A stretch of 64,000 nt of DNA from Certhia americana. Lineage: Eukaryota > Chordata > Aves > Passeriformes > Certhiidae. The DNA is taken from positions 4,014,337-4,078,336 of the forward strand of contig JAGMWU010000028.1 of assembly GCA_018697195.1 (NCBI GenBank), written 5' to 3'. This document shows, one piece after another, positions 12,501 to 24,500 of the stretch. A program made the position numbers and the translations under genes. Positions within the stretch are counted from its first letter, which is position 1. Each line of letters opens with the position of its first letter. Below the pieces are notes generated by a model. That model saw only the letters and a list, made by a program, of their open reading frames with translations, made no database searches and was not told the origin of the DNA.

Positions 12501-15500
12501 CATGTTCCTGCTGCGTGCACCTTAGACTGAGATGACTTTCTACATTATTTCTGTCTGCAGCTTTCAGGGCAGGCTCTGAAATGTCTCCTTCAAGATGTTT
12601 CTCACAACTTCTGAGCAAGTGCTGTTGCCCTTGCTCCATCCCTTCCTTCCCTGGCAGCTGCCCTGTGTTTCAGTCCCTCTTCAGCTCGCAGTTGAGGGGG
12701 TGGCTGGGATTCCTGTCCAACAGGAGCCCTTTTGTGAGGTGCTGGAGCTGGATTTGGAGCACTTTGTTCTGGCTGGACTCAAGTGTTACAGCACGTGGCA
12801 CAAACTTTGGCCAGCCGCCTCTCTGCCTTCAGCAGAAATGTCAGTAAAGGTTCAGCTGGGGCATGGAAGAAATGGTTTCCAAGGAAGGGAAGAGGTTGGG
12901 AAGAAAAACTGCTAAGTTTTTTTTTCCCCCACAGGTTTATGTGACTGTTCCATCACTGCTGTCTTGGTCACCTCTCTGTGACTTTGCATTAGTACGAGTC
13001 TGTTCTGTGAATGCAGCACATCTGATCTTCTCTGAGGTTTGTCCTCTGAGGTTTCTCTCCAACACTGGAGTTGCAGAACTTTATGCAAAGTAACTGGGTT
13101 TAGTCTGGCCTTGTAATCTGGGGTGCTGCTGCTGGTCCCTTCAGCCAGCACTGGGACCTGCCTCCCCTTGGCAGCTCCAGTCACAGAACTGGTGGTTTAT
13201 GTGCCTGTGCAAGAGAGTCAACAACTACTTCACTGTCCTGGAATCTCTAACTCATAGGATCCAGGATGAGATAATCCCTCACATCACTTGATCCCAGTGA
13301 GGGCTGTGGCTGCTCCTGGCCCTCCTGTGCCTGCAAGAGGGACTCGCCATGCTCATCAGGCATGGGGTACCTGGGACCCCCACACAACGACAAATTACTA
13401 ATTCAGCCCTTTCCTGCCCATTTCTGGTGTGAGGACAGACCACAAAGCCCAATGGCTATTGGTGTTTGAAAATTCCCTGGTCAGGCTTGGTGCTGGAAAG
13501 GTGCTGGGAGCTGAGTTGGGCTCTCTGCTGCTGCTAACAGGCTGTTTTTAGTTAGAGTAGAACTCGTTATTTTGCTCACAGAAAGGAGGGTTCCTTTGCT
13601 TTGGCTTCCCAGAGCTGCTGTCAGCAAAGCAAGTGATTTCCTCTTCATATCCAAACATCCTCCCTGCACTTCAGAGCCTCATTGTCAGAGCCTTTCGCTG
13701 TATTGTTCCCTTGCAGCATCAATTTTTAGTCCTCAGACTGAAGAGTTGCTTCAGCACTAAATGGAAGCAGTTAAAATTCACAAGCAATGCTGGGAGGGTG
13801 AAGGAATCCTAGGAAACCAAAGTTAGACTTGTTGGCTTGACAAACTTTTGCTTTTGCAGTTGAAATGCTCGTTCAGCTGTGACAAAGGTGAGTGTGAGGG
13901 TGTGTGTGTGTGTGTTTGTGTGAACACTCAGCACTTGGGATCAGTCAATTCTTCATGGTTTATGCAGGACCCTGGTACCTGATATTAAAGGTTGCTGGGG
14001 CAGGAGTAGGTGGGAACCAGTGTCATGTTTCTGGGGCAGCTGGTGCTCCACCAGCTCTCACCACTCTGTGCTCAGTTCATTTCAAAAGAGACTTTTTGCT
14101 CAAGTGGTTGGGTTTTTTGTTTTTTTTTTTTTGCATAAACTGTTTATTTCTCTCCCCTGAGCAGGGAGGAGAGGTTAAACTCGGAAGCCACCAGGGAGGG
14201 AAGCAGCGGGGTTTTTTTGGGAGCGGATTTTGGAACTGGCAGGTCGATTACAGTCCAGGCGTTTTCCCACCCTGCAGCCCGTGCCAAGAGCCGGGCGCGC
14301 GGCTCTAAATAACGCTTTGGCCTTTATGGAAACGGATCAGATGTTCCAGGAGCCTCCGTCTCTGCTGCTCCCACCTCACTTGCTCTCTCTGCAGGATATA
14401 GTTAGCACTTCTCTTGGCCTTATATAGCAAGGCCTGATAGTTAGTGTTAACAGGAATAAAAAACACGGAGAGCTGCCAGATTGCGTAAATCGGGCCAGTG
14501 TTTGGAATTTCATAAATGCCATGACTTTGGGTACAAGTTGAGCACGCGGAACAATACGGAACTGTTCTCTTTATCTCTCCCTCCCTTGCTGAGGGAGGGC
14601 AGGGAGAGAGCTGGAATTTTGCTGGTGCTTCTTCCATGTTTTTAATTTCCCCCTCCTCTCTGTTTCCATCCCCTTGAAGACCACAGGAGGAGCAGCGGCG
14701 GCCGCAGCCAGGACTCTGCTGAGAGCCAGGACATCCAGGTGCCAGAGCAGTTTTCAGGGTTGCTCCACGGCTCTTCTCCAATCTGTGAGATAAGCGAGGA
14801 CCCTTTCAGGCTCGTTCCCTCCACGGAGAAGGGGGACACAGAAGCCACGAGCCACCCTGATGCTATGCAGCTGGAGGATGCTGAGTTACCCTCATCAGGA
14901 CCAGCACGGAGCAGCTCCCCAGACCCCACGCAGACGGTGGTGTACGCCACGGTGCAGCACGTCAGCCGGGCGGATCCCACAGCCGTAGTCACGCCCCACG
15001 TGCCGCAGCACCCCGGCGGTGCTGAGCCTGAGGGGGACAAAGTTGTGGGCAGAGCCCACCCGGGCAGCAAGCCCAAAGCCGAGCTCAAACTCAGCCGCAG
15101 CCTGTCCAAGTCGGACTCTGACCTGCTGACCTGCTCCCCGACGGAGGACGATGCCATGGGCAGCCGGAGCGAATCGCTCTCCAACTGCAGCACCGGGAAG
15201 AAGCGGCTGGAGAAGTCCCCATCCTTCGCTTCGGAGTGGGATGAGGTAAGGCTGAGCTTGCTAAAGAGCCTCTGTGCCAGGAATGACTGTGCAGTAGGAG
15301 CTCCCCTCTGCCATGCTGCCCTCAGGGGTCCTGGGTGGGTTCCATTGCTAACTCTCACAAGGCGTTAACAGGCACATGCTCACTTGGGAGTCTGCAAGGT
15401 GTTAAATGCCAGAAAATAAAGTTCATTGGAGTGGGGGAGTGGCAGAATTGCAAGCAGTTGCAAAGTTTTTACGCTTAGATATAGGGTTTGGTTTCTTTTA

Positions 15501-18500
15501 GGCAAGCCAGATATGTTTTCACACCCCCAAAATGAGAAAGACTTGATAACAATGCCCTTCACCAACCTTTCTCCTGATTTCCTCCTTCCAGTTCTTCTCT
15601 GTTGACTGTCCCAATGTCTTGGAAGTGTTGTGTTGCTGGGTCCCTGCTGCTGGGCAGTGTGAGCAGTGCCCAGAGGTTCATGGGGATGGAAGGAAGACAG
15701 TAATTAGGCTCGTTTGTGTATTTGATAGCTCCCACTCTCCTCCTCACACGCTTATTTCAGCGGCTGGTTAGCAGTCACTTTATTATCATATCGGACGCCC
15801 ACGGACAGTTAAATGTTTCATGCTCAGAAAGTTGGCCCTGGAGAGCCACTGGGGCAAGATTAAGTGTCCCTCTGAAATTCAGCACCGCAGCATTACTGAA
15901 ACATTCTTTGGGGATGATTCTGTGCTGGGAGAGCCGGGGCTGCAGAAGAGATAAGCTCGGATGAACCACTCTTTGTACTCAGAAAGGAACTGAAACCCCT
16001 GGCGTGGTTCTGGGGGTGTGGAGCCGCGTGTGCCGGGCGTGGAAGCCCAGGGGAGGGTTGTGCCCCTGCACTGGCTGATGCTCAGCTGCCTCTCCAACCC
16101 TGACTCAGAGAGAAAGTTATCATCTGGGGAAGAGGGAGGTATTTAGAGATGCTGAGAGCAACGTGAGAATCCAGTGCTCAGTCCGTTCTCTCCCTCCCCC
16201 TCACTCCCTGCCGGGTCTCAGGGTTGCCAAATAGATATTTTCCTCTGCAGCTGCTTGGGCTGGAGAGGCTTTGGTGTTAATTGCCCAGGTCAGTTGTACC
16301 ATGGCTTAGGGAAAGGCTCTGCAGCAGAAGGTTCTTTGGAAGGGCTGGATAATTCCCTGTGCTTTTATCTGAGCTGTTTGCAGCAGACACTGAAAGGGCA
16401 GAAGCCTTTGGCACGACTGCTTTGGTAGCAGAGGTCAAGTGCTAGGCTGCCTGCACTGCCTCTGCTTCCTCTGCCCTGGAGCTGCTTCCTCCTGCCTGTA
16501 AACAAATCCCTCATTTCCCCTGAGGCAACCGGACAAGCCCCAGGAGAGGAATCTGCTTTTCCTTCCTCTCATGTTTAGGTGAGGAAATCAGAGAAAGAAT
16601 GTGAAAAATTCACATCTGTCTGCAATGGGGCAGGTCTCACTTTTTTAAAAGTCTGACTGGTGATAATGGCAACAGTGAGATTTAAACATAAATGTAATTC
16701 TGTGATTGTGTGTTGAATTAGTTCCCTGGATGGGATAATGCAGCTGCTCAGAACTGGATGCAACTCGCAGCCTTTGCATTTTCCAGGGCAATATAAACCT
16801 TATTGAGACACCCCTGTTAGCAATGGTTTGGCTTTCCCTCTGTGCTGAGGGGAAACAATGGCAGATTTATATTATTCTATTAATTTTAATGGCCTTTATG
16901 GAGGTGTCTAAGGAGGGAAGTGATCGATGTGCAGCTCTCTGCAGCTCCCAGCTGGACCCAGTAAGCTGAGGACTCTGCCTGCTGGCCTGGCCAGCAGTAG
17001 GTGTGTCTGTGCAGGGCACAGGGGCTTAGGGAGGGATCTGTGGTGTCCCTGGACAGATGAGATCTGCAGCAGAGCCTGAGCTGACCCTGCTCTGGGCTGT
17101 GGTGGCTGACTGGGGACAGCAGAAAATCTGCTGCTTGTGACAAAGGGTCACGTCCTTGCCCTGGCCGAGCGCTGCCAATGCCCTTTGTTGGAAGTGGAAG
17201 GTGGTGCTGGCTTTGCCAAAAGGGTGGGATGGGGAAGGAATGATTCACTTGGCAAAGCTCATCCCTGTTCCCAGTTGCAAGCTCCCCTGCTCCAAGGATC
17301 TGGCCCAGAGTGTTGCTTTGTGCTCTGTGCTGTCCAGGAGCCCGTTCAGCCCGTGCCCCATCTGCTCCTGACCCCCTGCTCCTTGCTGGGAGTGCACACG
17401 TGGTGTCCCTGCAGCCACTGGCAGGTGGGATTTCTGTGTGGGCAAGGCAGAGAAACTCTTCCATCAAATGTCCACTTCTTGCCCGGGGAGGTGAGGACTG
17501 AAAATGCTCAGTCCTGCTCTGGTGGGAAGCAGGGTGGGGCAGGGAGGTATGTGAGGGGGTAGAGCTCTCAGTCAGCATAAATATTTGAATCCTTCCAAAT
17601 CTGTCTGAGGGATGAAGTGATGGATTTGGTTTTCATCATTAGCTCATGAATATTGAGCAGCTGGGGATGAGTGGGGCAGCAGCAGCTCACAGGGGGTTTG
17701 GTACTGAACAAGCTGTTATCTGCACCTCTGAGGGAGGGGACTCTGGCCCCCAGCCCCACTGCCAGCCCCCTTTTCAGGGCAGATTAACCTGCTTCTGCTC
17801 TGCCTTCCTGCTCTGTAGAGCAGCTCCAGACCTGCCCTTCAGCCTTGTTCATGCTCCAGGCTCTGAGCAGGGATGTCTGAAGTCAAGGCCAGGGGCTGCT
17901 CTTCTGCCTCCTAGGTGCTGGTAAGAAAAACCATGTGTTAAATGATCAGGGCAAAGAACAAGAAAGGCTGCTGGGAATTAACCTCACACCTGGCTCCTGA
18001 CATCTCTTAACGTCCCCTGACATCCTCCACTTCCAGCTGCCTGCTCTCAAGTCATCTGTTCCAATGCTGCATTTGAATTTTGGAGGTTCCAATATCCATC
18101 TCACAAAACGAGGTTGTAGTTCTGTGTTCTGACTTTGATCCTCCTAGGAAAATATTAAACATCCTTCCAAAACATTTTTGGAACTGAATAAAACATGCAC
18201 GTTACTTCAGGTTTGTTTAGGAAAAAAAGGAGGTGCACAGTCCAGCATTTTTTTTTCCCCCAAAATGAATTAGCTGAAGAACTAATGAATATTCTGTAGC
18301 TCATTATGACACTGGACACACATTCATCTCCAATGACTAACTGCAGTGGTGCTCCATGTCTCCTGCAAAAGGAATGCTTTGCATCTGCAGTAATGTGGTG
18401 TTTCACCAGTTCCTGACCTGTTTTGGGGCTGTTAATGTCCCCTAAGGATGGATGCCAGGAGCAGATGGCACATCTGGGATGCCTTCCACCTCAGGCTTGG

Positions 18501-21500
18501 AGCTGGGAAGCAATTTGATGGAGGTTGTGGCTGCTGTGTGTGGGTGCCTTTAAACCTTGTCCGGAGTGTTGGGTGCTGCAGTACCCTGTGGAATCAGTGT
18601 CTTAATTACAGGCTTACTGTGGAGGATTAAAAACATTTGCATTGAAATGTGAAACTTTCTGGAAAGCTTTTGATGCAAAACCTGCCACTGCCTTAAAACA
18701 CCCAGGAGTTGAAATTCAGAGCTGCCAGCCAGCACCGTTGAAAGAAAATGCAAATATTCCCCTTGTTACTCAGGAAGAGCTGCTGGGTTTGTGCCTGGTG
18801 AAATTGTATGGTGTAAAAGCTCAGGCGTCAGCCTCTGCCTCCCAAAATGTTTCATTTATTCCCTTGGTTCAGGTGTTCAAATCTCAGATTGCCCTGGGTT
18901 TGGCTGGTGGGACCAGGCAGGATGGCTTGCATTGTCCCTGGGTGTCCCCTGCCCCAAGCTGACCCTCACCCTCTGCTCACATTCCAGTTTCCCCATGGCC
19001 TGAAATACTTCTAATTTGCTTTTGTCTAGGGCAGAAGCAGTAGTGGGGTCAGTATTTTTGGTCTCGATTTCTGCTAAACAAGCATGGCCATTAGGGTCTT
19101 AATCAGCTTAATTATTGGGCTGATTATTCTATTGTCTCCAGATCTCAATGTTTCCTCCTGTTTTTCCTGTGCTAAGGTCAGGAATTCTTACATCATCCCT
19201 CATGTCCAGTCTTTTCTCTTTGCCCGCAGTGGTGAGATTTCCTCCAGCCTGATGAACTTTTTGAAGTGAAAGCTTTTGTGTTTCCACCATTTTTAAATCT
19301 GCTGCAGAGGCCTTGTCAGCCAATGTGGAACTAAGCCAATCCAAGCCAGTGTAAGACAATTTACTGGTTTGACAGGAAAACCAGTGTGCTGAAAGGCAAA
19401 TGTAAAGACCAGGCATGCTTTGTTCCAGCAGCAAGGGTTGCACACTCCTGGGGTGGTATTTGCCAGTACAGCAGCTCCATCCACCTCTCTGTGTGTGTTT
19501 CTGGGAGCTTCTCAAGTGTGTGAACTCAGTATTTGTGAATCAGAAGCTTTTGATTTGTGTTGAATGATTCGTGCTCTGACGGATGTTTTGGTTATGTAAC
19601 AACCTTGTGATCATTGGCGTTTTGGGGACATTTTTGTTTTTCAGGAACAGAAATGTCCGGCCGCAGTGTCCTTACTAAATCCAGTCCTTCATTATGTTCT
19701 CTTCCGCTTTACATCACATCTTCCAGCACTTCTGATGCTTTTCTTTTTTAAAAAAAGTCTTTAAATCTCTCCAGCCTGGAGCAGTTTCACTGCTCTGTCC
19801 CACAGGCCAGAGCCAGCCTTGCTTGAGAGCCTTTGGTGTTTGTGTTAGGATGAAGGAATATGGAAAGACAGTGAATTGATTCAGTGCTTTCTGGGGGTTT
19901 GCCTTTTTTATTGTGACTCAGAGTAGCCATTGTCCAGTTGTTTCCCTGCTGTGGGCAGATGTGTTGCTGCATTTGGCCATTCTCTTTGTCGTGTCAGTGT
20001 TGGATTTTACTGTTTGTCAAAACAACACTGATATCTGGAGGGCCGTGATACTGCAGATCCATCGCACACTGTTGTGAAATTCAAGTTTATACCATAAGTT
20101 CCTTTTGGTACGTGTTTGTATTTGTAACTTTGGGATTTGTACAAAAACACAGGCTGGAGAGTGGCATGAAGCAACAAGCCCTGGTCCCCATCCAAATGAA
20201 TTTCTCAGAGACCATATTAAGCCAGAAAATGTGTTTGCCTTTATCGCTGGCGAACAGTTGCAGAATGATTTGAAATAAATTCAGCAAGTCTCCATTCTGT
20301 GTGGAAGGCTGCTGGGGGAGGATGGAGCAAGGCAACTCTGGATTCGAGTGCTCAAATGTGCCGTGAACAACTGGCTGGTGCAGTTTAGCTCTGAATTAAT
20401 AAATGGAGCATTATGTTTTCCAGGCCTCTGGTGTTTGTTATGCTGAGTTCATACAGGCTGGTGTCTTCTGGAGACATGGAATACACTGAGAGGTGAAATA
20501 TGAGCCGTGTGCTCCATGGGATGGCAACAGGAAAGCAGAAGCTGAAGCATCATAAACTGAACCAGAAGTGGTTTATGGGCTGTCACCAACCTAGGAATGA
20601 GGTCCATGGCCCAAATCCAAATTTTTCAGGTCTGTACCTGTATTAAGGAGTCAGCAGGTATTATCCCAGATCCCACTCTTGCTTGTTACAAATACAAACA
20701 CGTACCAAAAGGAACTTATGGTATAAACTTGAATTTCACAACAGTGTGCGATGGATAATACTCCTTAATACTTAATTACTGGATGCTGCAATTCTGCCAT
20801 TCTTCTGCTCCAGGATATATCCCAGCTGAGTGTGAGCAGCCTCCCTTCCTCCTTCAGGGGTGCAGTATCAGTCAGTAATGTGAGGTTTGCTGTGGTATTG
20901 GTGCAGAATGGAAGTGTCAGGGATTCTGTGCTGCCCCCAGCATCATCTGTTGACCTCACGTGCCCATAGCTTTCCCCTGGAGTTTAGAACTGACCTGCTG
21001 GGCATTGAGGGGGCTGCTCACATCATCACTGGGGGGTTTGCTGTGCTCAAGGGGGTTTGAAACTGTAGAAGCAGCTTGTTTGGGGGTTGTATTTTTTTTA
21101 TAATTTAAAACCAAATCTGCCCCATCCCCCAGCTGTTAAAGCTTGGATATAATGAAGTCGTAACTCCTGACGCTCTCCTGGAATTGCAGAAATTTAAAAG
21201 ACTGATAACCTTTCCTCCCAACTTTGTAAGTAGCTTTCGAGACTGAAATCTGCTGCTGGAGCTGCTCTTGTCTGCTGAGCCTGAGCCCCAGGCAGGTTTG
21301 TACAATAGGTTATGAACCCTCAGTAATAAGGATTTATAATGGGAATCCTGCTATATTCTTAATTATACTCCTGCTGTAGGGTGTCATTATAGTGCACTAA
21401 TGCCCTCCATATGGCAGATAGTGTGCACTTGGTTCTGTGTGGTTTTATTTAATTACAGACCTTTATTTGAGTAACTTCTCTGCTCAGAGTCTGCGGCCTG

Positions 21501-24500
21501 TGCAGGTGCACTGCAGGGCACTTCCTGGTGCTCAGGAATCACTGGTGATTTTTAAGCTGCCAGTTTGGGAAGGGGCTACAGAGGAAGCAGAAGACATCAA
21601 CCCACACAAGGTAGGGAGGCTGTGGCACAGATTGCCCAGGGAAGCTGTGGCTGCCCCATCCCTGGAAGTGTCCAAGGCCAGGCTGGACAGGGCTTGGGGC
21701 AACCTGGGGTAGTGGAAAGTGTCCCTGCCACGGCAGTGAGTGGGGCTGGATGAGCTTTAAGGGCCCTTCCAAGCCAAACTGTTTGAGGATTCTGTGATTT
21801 TAGTTCTCTCGGGGTGACCTTGCTGTGTCCTTGGCAGTCTCTGATGCTGCGTGCAGAGACTGAGAACAAAATTCTGCATTGGCACTGATGGTGATTGTAA
21901 GGTGAGGTTTTATGAAGCCCCTTTCAGAAAGCTCCAAGAACAGCAAGATGCCTCCAAGGCTGGGTGAGTGTCACCCTGACAGAGTGATGGTCAGTCTGGT
22001 GCTGTCCAGATGAGACTCCTACCCTGTGTGGGGGCAGACAGCCTGTGTTGTGTGAAGCCCTTTATTCAGGAGACAAAAGTACTGGGCTGGTTTAATGGCC
22101 CTCTCTAAGTTGGCTTCAAGCTTCAGCAGTGGCTGGGGGAAGAAAAGCTGGAGAGATCAGTATGGACACCAGGGTGTGGAACAGGGCTGGCTGTGGAGCA
22201 GAGCCTCTGTGGGGCATTGTGTGCCCTCGGGGACAGGGGAGTCACTGCCCTCTACACAGGTGTGGCACCTGTCCCCCTCTGGGTCCAGCTGCTCCTGCAG
22301 GCTGGGGTCAGAGAAGAGGAGACATCCTGCATCCTGTCCATGTAAGAAACCATTGGCTGCTCCTGCCCTGAGCACTGTGAGGTGGGGAATTGCTGTGCAG
22401 GACTCTGGTGTGGAAATGTCTCCTGTCCTGCAGCAGGACAGACCTTGGCCTGCCACGAGGCTGGCTCTGCAAACAAATGCCTCTTCCTCTGTTAGAACTG
22501 TGCTCGGGACAGTTTGTTTTGAGTCAGGCTCTGTTTTGGAGTCACTGGCCAGTTGCTATGCTCCCGTGGCTGCCTGCCTGCCTGGGAGAGCTCGCCCCAG
22601 CCCCTGCTGGACTCTCAGCCACACCCAGCTCCTTTTTTTGGGGCGTTTGTATCTTTCACCAAATGTGGGCAAATGTGAAAATAGATCCAAGAGCTCCAAT
22701 CCTGCTAACTGCTCCACAGCTCCTTCCTGGCACATTCCTGCTGTGGGGTTAATGAGGGACACTCTCCCATCCTTGCAGCCTGTCCTTCTCCCAGAGTACT
22801 TCAGCTTTGTAGGAGTTTCTCCTTCCCTGGTGGGCTTTGAGGGCTCACTGGCTCACCCTCACTGTCCCAGCAAGGGGCCAGCTGCTCCTCTGCATTAGGG
22901 ATCACAGATATGGTTGCATTAATTTAGAAGGCGGAAGCATTTTGTGGTTTTATTTCTGTGGCTGTAAAACAAATAAAATCCCCACCCCAAACCGACCCCA
23001 CAGCACAACCAGAGATGGGCACTTGGTGCTTCAGTGGAAAAATACAGGTTAAGCCAAAACAAATCCGAACTGAGTGTTCAGGCTACAACTAAGTCTGAGC
23101 TGTGGCGCTATATTTAAACATGGTATTTTTGTATTTTAATAATTTACCAGTGGGAAAGAACAGCCTAAAAAACTGTAGAGTAGGCTATTTTCAAGGTATC
23201 TTCTCTTCAGCCCCGTGTCCATTCTGGAGTGCAGCTGAGGAAAGGCTGCAGAGGATAGGGGATGCTCTAAGTTCCCTCTCCATGTTTGTCCTTTCCTTCA
23301 TTCTTCTCTTTGCAGCCTCCAAGCAGTTAAATCAAGCTGGTCAGCCATCAACCTGTGTTTGAGGTGATGTATGAGTCTGTTTGAGGTGTTTGTTTTTTGT
23401 GGAGAGCCGAGGGCAGGCCAGGATTTCCCTCTGCATTAATGGTAATAGCTGGGACTGTGTGTAACCGTGACGGGCACTTGGCGAAGGAGGGCTGTGAAAG
23501 GTAATCCTCTGCCACGTGATTGTTTAATTTCCATTCAGTTTTATATAGCACAAGGCAATTCCCTGCTTTTGAGGAAAAGGTTGTGGGTGTTTCAGTGCTT
23601 CAGAGGCACCTGCAAGTCCTCAAGGCAGTGTTGGAACTGCAGAGCTGGCAGTGCTGGGGGCTGAGCCTGGACAACATCAAGTCTCTCTCAGATTAGGAGA
23701 GGGCAGCACAATGGAGACAAAGGAAGTTGGCCTCAGAGTTAATTTGCAATTTGAATCCAGCTAGAGATTCCCAGACAAATTACAAGAGCAACTGCAGCTC
23801 AGAGATGTGCCTTGTCCTGAAGCTGATGGACACCAATCTGCAAAGTTTAATGTCCTTAAACTTCTGGAGCTCGAACTGAATTGACCTCAAGACCCAAATT
23901 GTGCAGCAATCGCTCAGGGTTGTGGCAGTGTCCCAGAAATCCTGCTCAGCTCGGGCTCAATGCCTGTCCATGGAAAGGAGTAGAACAGCCAGTGCCCTTG
24001 GTGTTACCTGGGAGTGGGGCTGGTTCTGCACCATCCCTGTGTTTCCCTCCAGTCCTGCATGGCCGGGATGTACTTAAGGGCACTGTGAAATTCAAAGGTT
24101 TGGCTAGAGAGCATTTGCTGCTTTGGGGGTCAAAACCATCTGCTTTGGTGGTTCTTGTTGGAATGAACCCAGCAGGCCTCAGGTGTCTCCCAGCAGTTCC
24201 AGCAAATTCACATTCAAGTCCTGGCTCCATCCAGAGGCCAAAGAGAAAAGAATGCCTTTGCCTTAGGACAGGATCCATGTGTCCACTGACTCCAAAATCC
24301 TCCTAACTGGAGTTTCTTTTTACAGGAGTTTCTTTTTACATCATACTTGCTTTTTCTGCTATATGTGCTGGGATTCTCCTTGTTTTCCCAGGCTGATTTT
24401 CAAATCTCCCAGTAAATGGGCATTAACTGTATCTCAAGCCCAGCAGAGGTGCTCACCTCATGGTTTCCAGGGGCAGAGGACCTACATCCTTCACAGCTGT

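Noticed and set aside
14642..15358. 238-codon open frame on the - strand
   Set aside because: Shadow of the serine-rich linker exon on the + strand (14680-15245), which is conserved in sequence and phase.
22095..22898. 267-codon open frame on the + strand in the large intron
   Set aside because: No recognisable motif. It is rich in Ser, Cys, Trp and Pro as expected from C/T-rich intron, and frames of similar length occur on other strands nearby.
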